Position numbers and translations under genes: made by a program. From the NCBI GenBank assembly GCA_010692635.1, contig JAAHGL010000022.1, positions 36,036-100,035 on the forward strand: a stretch of DNA of 64,000 nucleotides. The letters run 5' to 3'. The notes beneath the pieces are model-generated. The model was given only the letters and a program-made list of their open reading frames with translations, was not told the origin of the DNA and made no database searches. The DNA comes from Symploca sp. SIO2C1. GTDB lineage: Bacteria > Cyanobacteriota > Cyanobacteriia > Cyanobacteriales > Coleofasciculaceae. Within the stretch, counting starts at the first letter, position 1. The number at the start of each line of letters is the position of its first letter. Of this stretch, positions 27,620 to 35,871 are shown one piece after another.

Positions 27620-28531
27620 ATGACAAAATCTACTCACAACCGTTTTCGTACTGCTGCTCAATCAGGGGAATTTTTAATTACTGCTGAGATAGCCCCTCCT
27701 AAGGGAGGTAATCCAGCCCACATGGTTAAAATGGCTCAAGCACTCAAAGGTAGAGTTCATGCAGTTAATATTACCGACGGTTCTCGGGCTGTTATGCGGA
27801 TGTCTCCCTTGGCAGCATCAGTAATTTTGTTGCAACATGGTATTGAACCAGTTTGTCAGATAGCCTGTCGCGATCGCAACCGAATTGGGATACAAGGGGA
27901 TCTTTTGGGAGCCCAAGCTTTGGGTATCCACAATATCCTTGCTCTTACCGGTGATCCTGTGAAAGCAGGTGACTATCCAGATGCCAAGGGTGTATTTGAT
28001 GTAGAATCAGTACGCTTGCTCAAAATAATTGCTAATCTCAATCAGGGACTAGACGCTAACGACAAACCTCTTACTGATGGAGCAACAGACTTGTTTGCTG
28101 GTGCAGCAGTTGACCCCCAGCTCAAAAGTTGGTCAGGGCTACAAAGTCGGTTTGAGCGTAAAATAGAAGCGGGTGCACAGTTTTTTCAAAGCCAACTAAT
28201 TACTGATTTTGAGCGTCTAGAAAAATTTATGGACAAGATTGCTGCTGGCACGGATAAACCAATTCTTGCCGGAATATTTCTGCTCAAATCAGCCAAAAAT
28301 GCCCAGTTTATTAACAAGTATGTTCCTGGTGTCAATATTCCTCAAACCATCATTGAGCAGCTAGCAGCTGCAGCTAACCCTTTAGAGGAAGGGATGAAAA
28401 TTGCTGCTGAGCAAGTCAAAATAGCAGCGCAAATTTGTCATGGTGTTCACTTGATGGCAGTTAAACGAGAAGACTTGATTCCTCAAATTCTCGATTTATC
28501 TGGAATTTTGCCGCTGGACAAGGCAAACTAG
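27620..28531 (+). CDS. metF: Methylenetetrahydrofolate reductase-like protein
   Basis: A 303-residue TIM-barrel flavoprotein of the MTHFR family, which reduces 5,10-methylene-THF to 5-methyl-THF for methionine synthesis. Visible are FLITAEIAPPKGGN with the active-site Glu, VNITDGSRAVMRMS, CQIACRDRNR, NILALTGDP and AAVDPQ. The final YVPGVNIPQTIIEQL segment is typical for this family. The stop TAG is formed by the CTAG end of a repeat element at 28528. It is transcribed alone. Confidence 0.9.
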   Translation: MTKSTHNRFRTAAQSGEFLITAEIAPPKGGNPAHMVKMAQALKGRVHAVNITDGSRAVMRMSPLAASVILLQHGIEPVCQIACRDRNRIGIQGDLLGAQALGIHNILALTGDPVKAGDYPDAKGVFDVESVRLLKIIANLNQGLDANDKPLTDGATDLFAGAAVDPQLKSWSGLQSRFERKIEAGAQFFQSQLITDFERLEKFMDKIAAGTDKPILAGIFLLKSAKNAQFINKYVPGVNIPQTIIEQLAAAANPLEEGMKIAAEQVKIAAQICHGVHLMAVKREDLIPQILDLSGILPLDKAN

Positions 28532-28633
28532 TACAAGAAGGTAGAAGGCAGAAGGCTCCAAGGGAAGAAAACTTACTGTACAAGCTTTTTAACCTTTTTT
28601 CACTGGTCACTTATTTGGGCCGCGCTGTACTAG
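28528..28633. repeat. CTAG-ended MITE-like element, copy 3
   Basis: Starts CTAGTACAAGAAGGTAGAAGG within the metF stop codon and ends GCCGCGCTGTACTAG. It shares AAGCTTTTTAACCTTTTT and ACTGGTCACTTATTT with copy 1 at 16153 but lacks the palindromic insert, so it is shorter (106 bp). Confidence 0.8.
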
Positions 28634-28719
28634 CTATAACCAATACCAAAAGCACAAACTGTTTTTAGTTGGTGATTGGCAAGTTTTAATTATTCGACAT
28701 TATTAGCAATAATCAAGTG

Positions 28720-30300
28720 ATGAGTAAAACGGTAGACACCCGCATTTGCCAGGTTACAGTGTACGAAAAGCAAGCACTAGTAACACGCCGTGGCGTAGTA
28801 GAGCTGACTGGTGAAGAACAAGAACTGGTAATTGCGCAACTACCGGTGACTCTTGTAGAAGAGTCAATTCGGGTTAAAAATAGTAGGACGAATGTCGAAT
28901 TATTAGGGGTAAGAACTGAACGAATTCAAGAAACTGATCTAGAGAACCAAGAGCTTACTGAACTAACTCGCAAAATTGGACGGCTAGATGAGCAAAAACG
29001 CCATGTGCAAGATGTACTGACTCTACTTAATCTCAAGCGCAATTTCGTCAAAAATTTGAGTAGTCAGTATATGGAGCGCCTAACAAGAGCCCACAATCCT
29101 GAACCACTAGATTTGAATAAAATTAAGGATTTAATGGGTTTTGTAGATCAGCAGTATAGCGATTTATCAAAAGAAATTGCCCAACAAGATCTTGAATCTC
29201 GTCAACTTGAAAAGCAGTTACAGATACTCCGAGGACAACAACAACAGCTTGATATACCCCTTACCAATGAAAGTTTTAAGATCATTATTACCCTAGAATC
29301 ATTAGCAGTTGGTGAATTAGAGCTAGAGATTTCCTACCTTGTTAACCAAGCTAGTTGGATACCACTTTATGATTTGCGCTTGAACGCAACTAACCAAAAA
29401 ATTCAGCTTAGTTACTTGGCTCAAATTAAGCAAAGCAGTGGTGAGAATTGGCAGGGTGTTACTCTTACCCTTTCTAATGCCAAGCCAGGATTAGGTATGA
29501 CCTTGCCTACTTTACCTCCTTGGTATATCGATGGGCAAGAAGCTTCTTTACCACAACCACAGGAAAAATCTAACAACATCTTGCCAAAACAGATAATTAC
29601 CATGCCTTATCCGGGTACGATCATTACACCAGAAGCCCTAATGGAAACTGAGCTAGAGCCTCTTGATGCTCAAGGGGCAACTGCTGAAGTTTCCAAACAA
29701 GGAAGTATTGTTAACTTTGAGCTGAGCAATTCTCTTCAGCTCGAGAGTGGTATTGCTATTGATAAAACTCAGATTTTTACCCAAGATTACCCCTGCCGTG
29801 CTGAGTATATTATCATGGCTCAGCTGACGAACTTGCCTTACCTTCAGGCAACCCTCACCAATCCCCTCAACGGAGTTACTCTGCTACCAGGTAAAGTCAA
29901 CATCTTCCGGGATAATACTTTTGTCGGAACAGCCCAATTGCAAAAAACTTCCCCTGGTCAGGAACTTACTCTAAACTTAGGTATTGATGAAGGTCTGAAA
30001 ATTGAGCGGAATTTGGTAGAACGCCAGGTTGATGAGTGCTGTATTACCTATGCATATAACATAATAATTACTAACTTACGCGATCGCGAAGTTGAGGTAA
30101 AAGTAATTGAACAGCTACCAGTAAGTCTTAATCAAGAAATTAAAGTAAATTTTACCCATTCTGAACCCCAAATTCAGATGAGTGAAAAGGGAGTGCTAGA
30201 ATGGTCTACTACCCTACTACCTCAGGGTGAACAGAAATTTTACTATCAGTTCACTGTTGATTATCCATCAGAGTTTAAGGTTATTGGTCTGGATATCTAA
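28720..30300 (+). CDS. DUF4139/MuiA (mucoidy inhibitor) family protein
   Basis: A 526-residue protein from the ATG at 28720 (a GTG precedes it directly). The N-terminus TRICQVTVYEKQALVTRRG matches DUF4140. A long coiled coil lies around residues 85-180, and the C-terminal half has the DUF4139 hallmarks: ISYLVNQASWIPLYDLRL, SGENWQGVTLTLSNA and LPQGEQKFYYQFTVDYP. The family is named after a mucoidy phenotype, and its biochemical role is unknown. No signal peptide is evident. It stands alone between two repeat elements. Confidence 0.85.
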   Translation: MSKTVDTRICQVTVYEKQALVTRRGVVELTGEEQELVIAQLPVTLVEESIRVKNSRTNVELLGVRTERIQETDLENQELTELTRKIGRLDEQKRHVQDVLTLLNLKRNFVKNLSSQYMERLTRAHNPEPLDLNKIKDLMGFVDQQYSDLSKEIAQQDLESRQLEKQLQILRGQQQQLDIPLTNESFKIIITLESLAVGELELEISYLVNQASWIPLYDLRLNATNQKIQLSYLAQIKQSSGENWQGVTLTLSNAKPGLGMTLPTLPPWYIDGQEASLPQPQEKSNNILPKQIITMPYPGTIITPEALMETELEPLDAQGATAEVSKQGSIVNFELSNSLQLESGIAIDKTQIFTQDYPCRAEYIIMAQLTNLPYLQATLTNPLNGVTLLPGKVNIFRDNTFVGTAQLQKTSPGQELTLNLGIDEGLKIERNLVERQVDECCITYAYNIIITNLRDREVEVKVIEQLPVSLNQEIKVNFTHSEPQIQMSEKGVLEWSTTLLPQGEQKFYYQFTVDYPSEFKVIGLDI

Positions 30301-30362
30301 GGCTTAATGAACTTCGGTGTACCCCTACCCGAAATTTAGTACCACATCTGGTGGAATTAGTA

Positions 30363-30469
30363 TATAGCGTTTCTCATACTTGTGAGGTACATCCGTTATT
30401 GTTTTTTGGGAATGGGGAATGGGGAATAGGGAATAGAAGATGTACCTCACGGATTCGAGAACTGCTATA
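30363..30469. repeat. TATAGC-ended element with GGGAATG array, copy 3
   Basis: TATAGCGTTTCTCATACTTG, GAGGTAC, a short GGGAATG array, TGTACCTCACGG and GAGAACTGCTATA. It lies between the MuiA-family stop and the stop of the FGE-like gene (30474), so two convergent genes end on its two sides. Confidence 0.85.
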
Positions 30470-30473
30470 AGTT

Positions 30474-31568
30474 TCATTCAATTCTCTCCCTAACCAGCCG
30501 AATACCTTCCCACGCAGGTATCCTTCCTGCTTGTCGCTCATCTAGTAATACTAAGTAAACATAAAGCGGGTAAATTTTATCTATCTTTTCTAGATACTTG
30601 CGGCTAATACCTTCACTCTTTTGGCGGCTTAATTTAATTCGCTTGTGCATCTCTTCATTTTGGGATAGCGCCTTATAGGTTACAAACAACACCTGATAGA
30701 TAACAATAAAAAACAGCAGAGGGAAGTAGCAAATTAGGAAATCACTAGCTTTGTCTGCTGTAATTCTTTTGTAGAGAAGGCGATTGATGTCACGGTAGAG
30801 ATCGCGGTATAGGTCGTTGTAGAGGTTGGGGTTAATGAGATCACGGAGATCGCGGAATAGGTCGTTGTAGAGATTAAGGTCAATGAGCTCACGGTTAAGG
30901 TTACGGTCTAGGACACGGTCTAGGACTCGCTTGAGGTCGCGGTAGAGGTTGTGGTACAAGTAGTCTTTGAAGAGGCGGTTGAGGATACGGTAGAAGTCGC
31001 TGTAGAGGTCAGGGTAAATGTCAGGACTGCGGTTGAAGATACGGTAGAGGTCAGCATAGAGGTCGGGATTACGCTTGAAGTTGTTGTAGAAGTAGAAGTA
31101 GGGATTGTAGTAGAGGTTGCGAGTGAAGACTGGATAGAACTTGCGGTTGAGGAAGCGAGAGAGGTTGTTTTTCAGAATAACTACCTCAGCTAAACTGCGG
31201 TGCCAGTCTTGCCATTGAGCGTCTTCTATTCCGGCAATCACTTTCTCTCCCCTATCATTGCACCAGCAGCCAATTAGCTTTTCTGTAGCTGGATACTTCT
31301 CAGCTTCAGTTAAAGTAGGCAGTCTATAACTGAATCCCAGGGAAGAGTATTGTTGAGTTAACCATTCACAAAACTTTTTCGCATCACTAGCTCTTACTCC
31401 AGTAATAGGCTTTTGAGCATCTCCAGGGGGAAACCTGTAATCTTTCCAATGATCCGGCTGGCGATTTTTACCTGCTTGGCGCTTCTCATCAATGAATAAC
31501 TGATATTCTGCACAGGTAATGTAGCTCAGGTCAATTTCGACATTATCATCAAGAATTCGCCACTGCAT
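30474..31568 (-). CDS. FGE/SUMF1-like domain protein with DLYR-rich repeats and membrane segment
   Basis: A 364-residue protein. Residues about 10-125 resemble the formylglycine-generating-enzyme (SUMF1) domain: ITCAEYQLFIDEKR, PITGVRASDAKKFCEWL and YRLPTLTEAEKY. The catalytic cysteine pair of true FGE is not evident. Residues about 140-268 are a tyrosine- and arginine-rich repeat (NLYRDL, DLYRDLYRDI, DLNRxL), encoded by repetitive DNA. A hydrophobic segment (about 277-300) and a helical tail follow. Its start overlaps the end of the NACHT gene by 20 bp, so the two are coupled. FGE-like domains joined to NACHT ATPases are known from bacterial signalling and defence modules. Confidence 0.75.
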   Translation of the reverse strand: MQWRILDDNVEIDLSYITCAEYQLFIDEKRQAGKNRQPDHWKDYRFPPGDAQKPITGVRASDAKKFCEWLTQQYSSLGFSYRLPTLTEAEKYPATEKLIGCWCNDRGEKVIAGIEDAQWQDWHRSLAEVVILKNNLSRFLNRKFYPVFTRNLYYNPYFYFYNNFKRNPDLYADLYRIFNRSPDIYPDLYSDFYRILNRLFKDYLYHNLYRDLKRVLDRVLDRNLNRELIDLNLYNDLFRDLRDLINPNLYNDLYRDLYRDINRLLYKRITADKASDFLICYFPLLFFIVIYQVLFVTYKALSQNEEMHKRIKLSRQKSEGISRKYLEKIDKIYPLYVYLVLLDERQAGRIPAWEGIRLVRERIE

Positions 31569-33756
31569 TTTTCAGTCGCCGTGATAACTGCACTCCTGCT
31601 GCTAGTTTAAATGTTTCTGGGTCGGAGGATTCCACATCTGATTTCAGTTTAGCTTCCAGCTTTTGGCGTACCCCTAGCTCAACTCGATTACCTTCTGCCA
31701 AACAATCATAAGCAATGCTTAAAGATGCAACCGTGGGATTTGCCAGTGCTGCCCGAATCAAGTTGGTGGCATCACTCTTAGCTGCATAGAGACGAATAGT
31801 TTCATGCCACCAGGAATCATTAATTTTTTGTATCAAGGGTTTTTCTTGGTTTGTCTCCTTTACATGGGCTGCGGCTAAGTATTCCTGAAAACTCAGATGA
31901 GCAAATTCATAAACCCCTAGTTCTTTTTCCACTAACAAGCCACTGACATTTTCGATGTGTTTGAGAAACTGCTTTGGCTTCACTTGAGTCCCTGCTACTG
32001 CTGCTAACTGGTGTTGAATAATCCTAACTCCCTCAGCTAGAGTAAATTCACGGGTTTTTTTTACCATTAACTTCAGTGCCAGCACTTGCAACACAGATTG
32101 TTGTTGCCCTACATTAAGTTGGATTGTATCCGGAACGTCTTTATCCCGTTGCCGTCGTATCAGTAAAACTTCACAAATCTCCCCATAGAGTTCTACCCGT
32201 GATCCCGGCAATGCACCTCGGTTATCGTGAACCAGAGCAATCATTGTCAGTAGCAAGGGGTTACATGCCATTGCTGCCAGAGGGGGAAATTTTTTGAGGC
32301 GCTCAATAAGATCATCTGCCTTCTTTGCCGCCGCCATCCTTACTCCCGGATCTTCCTGACGTGCTTGGCGCTTCACTTCATTTTGCAGATACCAGCTGTG
32401 GAGAAACTCCTCCCTCTGCTTGAGGTTAAACGGTTGTACTTCCAGAACAATGCCCACCTGTTTTAGCTGGGCGTTGCGATAACCAAAAGGTCGAGAGGTG
32501 AGGATAAAGGTAGTTTTGGGATACGCTTCCATCTGAGTGTCTACCCACTGGCTCACTCCCTGACGCTGGGTTTCATCTGCCACCTCATCCAGTCCATCCA
32601 GCATGACTAAACATTGCCCTTGTCTTAACTTTTCCTTAAACCATTGGGGTGGTGGTTGTAGGGATGAGCCTTCATGCTGTCCATCTTTAAGCTTTGTTGT
32701 AACTAACTGTGCCAAGGTGGGTGGTTGATTACTGGTAATCTCGTCACGAATCTGCCGCAGATAGAACAGCACTGGAATCAGTTTTGGTGCTTGGGGAGGC
32801 TGTCGATGTTGGGCATAAGTCAGTGTCAAATGCTCCAACAAGGTGGTTTTTCCTGAACCAGGAGAGCCAATCACAACAATGCGTTTATAGGCTGATTGCT
32901 CGCTAATTTTGGTCAAAAAATTCCAGATGCGGAGATTTGCTGCCGATTGCTGCTCCTGAATCATGGCTGCTGATATCTGTCCTGGAGCCTTGGATGCCAC
33001 CCGCAAAGGCACAAATACCTTATCTAAATCCGGCGTCAAGGCTCCTGCGGTTTTTAGTCCCTGAGTTCGATAGGTGCGGTAAGTAAAGATTAAGTTCTGG
33101 TAATATTGTCGGTGAAATGGTGAGGTGACTTCCCACAGCAGGAATTCAAGTTTACTGATGACAGTTGCTGCTAGGCTATCCATTCTCTGATCTACTAGCG
33201 GATATAGCCTTGCCTTGCTCTGTTGTCTGAGTTTGTCGATAAATCGGAAAATAATTGGTAACAGTAGTGCAACTACTTCTAAAACCAGAAAGGTGAATGC
33301 TGATATCCATTGCCCTTGCCGCAAAAAATGAATTCCTATCCACAGGAAAACAGCAGGAGGAAGCCAGAATAATCGCCTTTGCCAAGTTCTCGGTAACAGC
33401 AACACTGGTGGCAGTACAATTCCCACAACAAACAGACTCAGGGATGTGTAGAAAACAGCAGAGGTAAATTCAGCTGGTACTTGCTGGAACTTAATAAGAC
33501 TGTAGAGGATTCCACCTCCTGTTAGAGGTAAGAAACCAACCAGCCAATTTTGCTTCCCTGATGCTGGAGAAGACTGAGATTTACTAGATAATTCCAGGAT
33601 AAACAGCGCTACGATACATACTCCCATCAGCGAGAAAATTAGGGAATTAGGAATATGTAAGTCATTTTTGCTTGGGAATTGGTTAATTAGCCAACAAAAG
33701 AAACCATTGCTCAATATCCCCAGCAGTGGTAGCAGCCAATCTTTGAGTTTAGGCAT
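31549..33756 (-). CDS. NACHT-domain NTPase with N-terminal membrane region
   Basis: A 735-residue STAND-type ATPase. The first about 175 residues hold five or six hydrophobic segments, followed by a juxtamembrane helix. NACHT motifs are textbook: Walker A VVIGSPGSGKTTLLEHL (P-loop about 297-305), the LIPVLFYLRQIRD strand, Walker B LVMLDGLDEV (about 383-392), ILTSRPFGY sensor, and NPLLLTMIALVH. A winged-helix-like part with FAHLSFQEYLAA follows. It lacks LRR or WD repeats, so the sensor may be the downstream FGE-like protein. Bacterial NACHT proteins act in phage defence and programmed-death signalling; that role here is inference. Confidence 0.9.
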   Translation of the reverse strand: MPKLKDWLLPLLGILSNGFFCWLINQFPSKNDLHIPNSLIFSLMGVCIVALFILELSSKSQSSPASGKQNWLVGFLPLTGGGILYSLIKFQQVPAEFTSAVFYTSLSLFVVGIVLPPVLLLPRTWQRRLFWLPPAVFLWIGIHFLRQGQWISAFTFLVLEVVALLLPIIFRFIDKLRQQSKARLYPLVDQRMDSLAATVISKLEFLLWEVTSPFHRQYYQNLIFTYRTYRTQGLKTAGALTPDLDKVFVPLRVASKAPGQISAAMIQEQQSAANLRIWNFLTKISEQSAYKRIVVIGSPGSGKTTLLEHLTLTYAQHRQPPQAPKLIPVLFYLRQIRDEITSNQPPTLAQLVTTKLKDGQHEGSSLQPPPQWFKEKLRQGQCLVMLDGLDEVADETQRQGVSQWVDTQMEAYPKTTFILTSRPFGYRNAQLKQVGIVLEVQPFNLKQREEFLHSWYLQNEVKRQARQEDPGVRMAAAKKADDLIERLKKFPPLAAMACNPLLLTMIALVHDNRGALPGSRVELYGEICEVLLIRRQRDKDVPDTIQLNVGQQQSVLQVLALKLMVKKTREFTLAEGVRIIQHQLAAVAGTQVKPKQFLKHIENVSGLLVEKELGVYEFAHLSFQEYLAAAHVKETNQEKPLIQKINDSWWHETIRLYAAKSDATNLIRAALANPTVASLSIAYDCLAEGNRVELGVRQKLEAKLKSDVESSDPETFKLAAGVQLSRRLKNAVANS

Positions 33757-33864
33757 TGGTGATAGTAGTGAAGAGCTTTCGACAACAGCCTATTGCTTTC
33801 CAGTTTACGCGATCGCTTTTGAAAATCGGCAATAGGACTTAAGCTAAGTCTTCTCTCGATAAAC

Positions 33865-33935
33865 AGTCGATTGCTAATTGTTAATGGCTAATTGCTAATT
33901 GCTAATTGCTAATTGTTAATGGCTAATAGCTAATC
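33865..33935. repeat. CTAATTG/CTAATGG heptamer array
   Basis: About nine TTGCTAA/TGGCTAA heptamers lie between the NACHT gene promoter side and the pncB stop. Similar TGGCTAA units are at 43758-43797. Confidence 0.8.
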
Positions 33936-33966
33936 CTGCTCCCTGCGTCGTCAGGCGCTTATTACT

Positions 33967-35313
33967 TCAAAGCCCGCTTTGTACTTCTACAGTAAGCTGT
34001 TTTAGAGAATCGGAAATTTCCACGAGCAAGGGTGTTGGATTGTGGATTTGACGTGTTGAATCTGGAACAGTCGCAACAGATGCTGCTGTACGTTGGACAA
34101 TTTCAGCTAATGGTTCCGGTGGTTGTAACCGTTTACCTTGTCTAATTACTAATTGCAGTAAAGGTTGCTCATTGGCTAACAAAGATTCCGATGCTAATCC
34201 CAAGCGCTCTTTACTAATTTTACCTCCAGCAAATTGGCGATAGATCTGCTTACGCCCTGGATATGTGACTTTGCTACTGGCATGTTTCATGGTAGCAATA
34301 CCATCAATTTGCACTAGCTTGTATACTCCGTTGACAGGATTACCAGTTACCAGCTTGGTTCCTAATCCATAGCCATCGATACAAGCAGCAGCACTTTTGA
34401 GTTTGGCAATTTCATACTCATCCAAATCTCCACTAGCAAAAATCTTTGCCTGAGGAAAAAGCGATCGCACTTTCTGGGACAATTTCACTAAATCCCCAGA
34501 ATCTAAGCGTATACCTGCTACTTCTATTTCCCCTGATTTTACCCGTTCTGCTAACTGCTCAGCTGCTGCGATCGTATCGTAGGTATCAATTAATAAGGGA
34601 GCATGAGGAAAATATCGATGAAAGATACTAAAGGCATCCTGCTCACTCCCAGATGTTGCCGCGATCGCCATTACTAGAGAATGAGCCATAGTGCCGCTAG
34701 GTTTTTGCCCTAACTTCAGGGCTGCCAACACATTCGATGTCCCATCCAACCCTCCTGCTAAAGCTGCCCGAGCTGCCCAAACTGCTCCCTGGGGACTAAA
34801 AGCTCGCCTGGTACCAAATTCTAGTAATTTGGTATGAGAGCCTGCTACATCTCGCAACCGTGCTGCCTTAGTAGCAATCAATGTTTGATAGTTAATTGTG
34901 TTTAACAGGTAAGTTTCCACCAACTGTGCTTCCCACAAAGGAGCATCTACCCGTAAGAATGGCTCATTAGCAAAAATTGCTGTTCCTTCTGGTACTGCCC
35001 AAACATTCCCAGAAAACCCTCCCTCCTCCAAAAGTGACCAAAATTCTTCTGGTGCTCCGGCAAAAATTCCCGTTTCTTGCAAAGCTTCTAACTGGGAGGG
35101 AGTGAAGTGCAACTTTTCCAGGTATTCCAGCACCTGTGCTAACCCCATAGCAATCAAGTAGCCAAAGCCATCCGGTAAGCGCCGCGCAAATAGTTCAAAA
35201 GATGCTGGTGTTTGCGCCAAACCTTCTCCTGTATAGCAAGCTATCATGGTTAACTGGTAAAGGTCAGTTAACAGGCTGTAGTCCTCCGCTGCAATTATTA
35301 GTTCTTCGTTCAC
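33967..35313 (-). CDS. pncB: Nicotinate phosphoribosyltransferase
   Basis: A 448-residue enzyme of NAD salvage that converts nicotinate and PRPP to nicotinate mononucleotide. Start is GTG. Conserved parts are LLTDLYQLTMI, FELFARRLP, LLEFGTRRAFSPQGA, GTMAHSLVMA with the active-site histidine, LLIDTYDT, GIRLDSGDL, IFASGDLDEYEI, GYGLGTKLVTG and VYKLV. Length is normal. A short inverted-repeat element begins 7 bp before the start codon, so the promoter must lie in or beyond it. Confidence 0.95.
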   Translation of the reverse strand: MNEELIIAAEDYSLLTDLYQLTMIACYTGEGLAQTPASFELFARRLPDGFGYLIAMGLAQVLEYLEKLHFTPSQLEALQETGIFAGAPEEFWSLLEEGGFSGNVWAVPEGTAIFANEPFLRVDAPLWEAQLVETYLLNTINYQTLIATKAARLRDVAGSHTKLLEFGTRRAFSPQGAVWAARAALAGGLDGTSNVLAALKLGQKPSGTMAHSLVMAIAATSGSEQDAFSIFHRYFPHAPLLIDTYDTIAAAEQLAERVKSGEIEVAGIRLDSGDLVKLSQKVRSLFPQAKIFASGDLDEYEIAKLKSAAACIDGYGLGTKLVTGNPVNGVYKLVQIDGIATMKHASSKVTYPGRKQIYRQFAGGKISKERLGLASESLLANEQPLLQLVIRQGKRLQPPEPLAEIVQRTAASVATVPDSTRQIHNPTPLLVEISDSLKQLTVEVQSGL

Positions 35314-35320
35314 TTTCTTA

Positions 35321-35447
35321 TATCAAGTTCGGTAGAATACTTACACTATGGTAAAAACAAGGCAGAAGGCTCCAGGGCAGAGGGCAGAAGGAAAGGAGGA
35401 AGATTGCAAGGTAGAAGGGAATAATAACTGTTTATCCGAACTTGATA
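35321..35447. repeat. Inverted-repeat element TATCAAGTTCGG
   Basis: TATCAAGTTCGG (35321-35332) is perfectly inverted at 35436-35447. The interior carries GGCAGAA-type heptamers. It sits directly upstream of the pncB start codon. Confidence 0.7.
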
Positions 35448-35468
35448 TTACACCTACTTTGTTTTTTT

Positions 35469-35856
35469 ACAGGACTTACGCAGCTACACCACATATAGGG
35501 TCAAAGGTGCGTTACGCTACGCGATGCTGGTGGCGAAATTAACAATTGGAAATATTTGCAACAATACAAAGGTTATTGAAGCCCCCCAGCCCCCAATTCT
35601 GGGGGAGCCTGGACTCAAAGTCCCCCAGAATTGGGGGATTTAGGGGGCATTCAGCAGTTGAGATATCCCTCTTCTGTCACTTTCCGAAATTCTCACGAAA
35701 TTACGTCATTACAGCCAACGATACCTAACGAGAGAATCAGGGTTTGATCCCCATTTTTCGGAGTCTGACAGAAGAGGGATATATTGCGAAATATTTCGCC
35801 AGCAGCGTCCGCTACGCTAACACACCCTACAGATAGAGGCTTTGCGTAAGTCCTGT
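35469..35856. mobile_element. 388-bp element with perfect ACAGGACTTACGCA ends
   Basis: A 14-bp perfect inverted end (35469-35482 and 35843-35856) shares GGACTTACGCA with the 115-bp element at 24602. Inside are the CCCCCAGAATTGGGGG palindromic element (35579-35648), GCGAAATATTTCGC and a TGGCGAAAT/TTTCGCCA pair. No transposase is encoded. It ends 16 bp from the dnaN stop. With the previous element it fills the 35314-35871 gap. Confidence 0.75.
35579..35648. repeat. CCCCCAATTCTGGGGG palindromic element (copy 2, inverted)
   Basis: Reverse complement of 15336-15407 with two or three differences. It is located inside the 388-bp ACAGGACTTACGCA element, which shows nesting or capture. Confidence 0.8.
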
Positions 35857-35871
35857 TTTGCCTGGAAAGCC

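Noticed and set aside
30951..31193. Plus-strand frame rich in VEVAVEV
   Set aside because: It lies opposite the DLYR repeat of the FGE-like gene and arises from its codon pattern.
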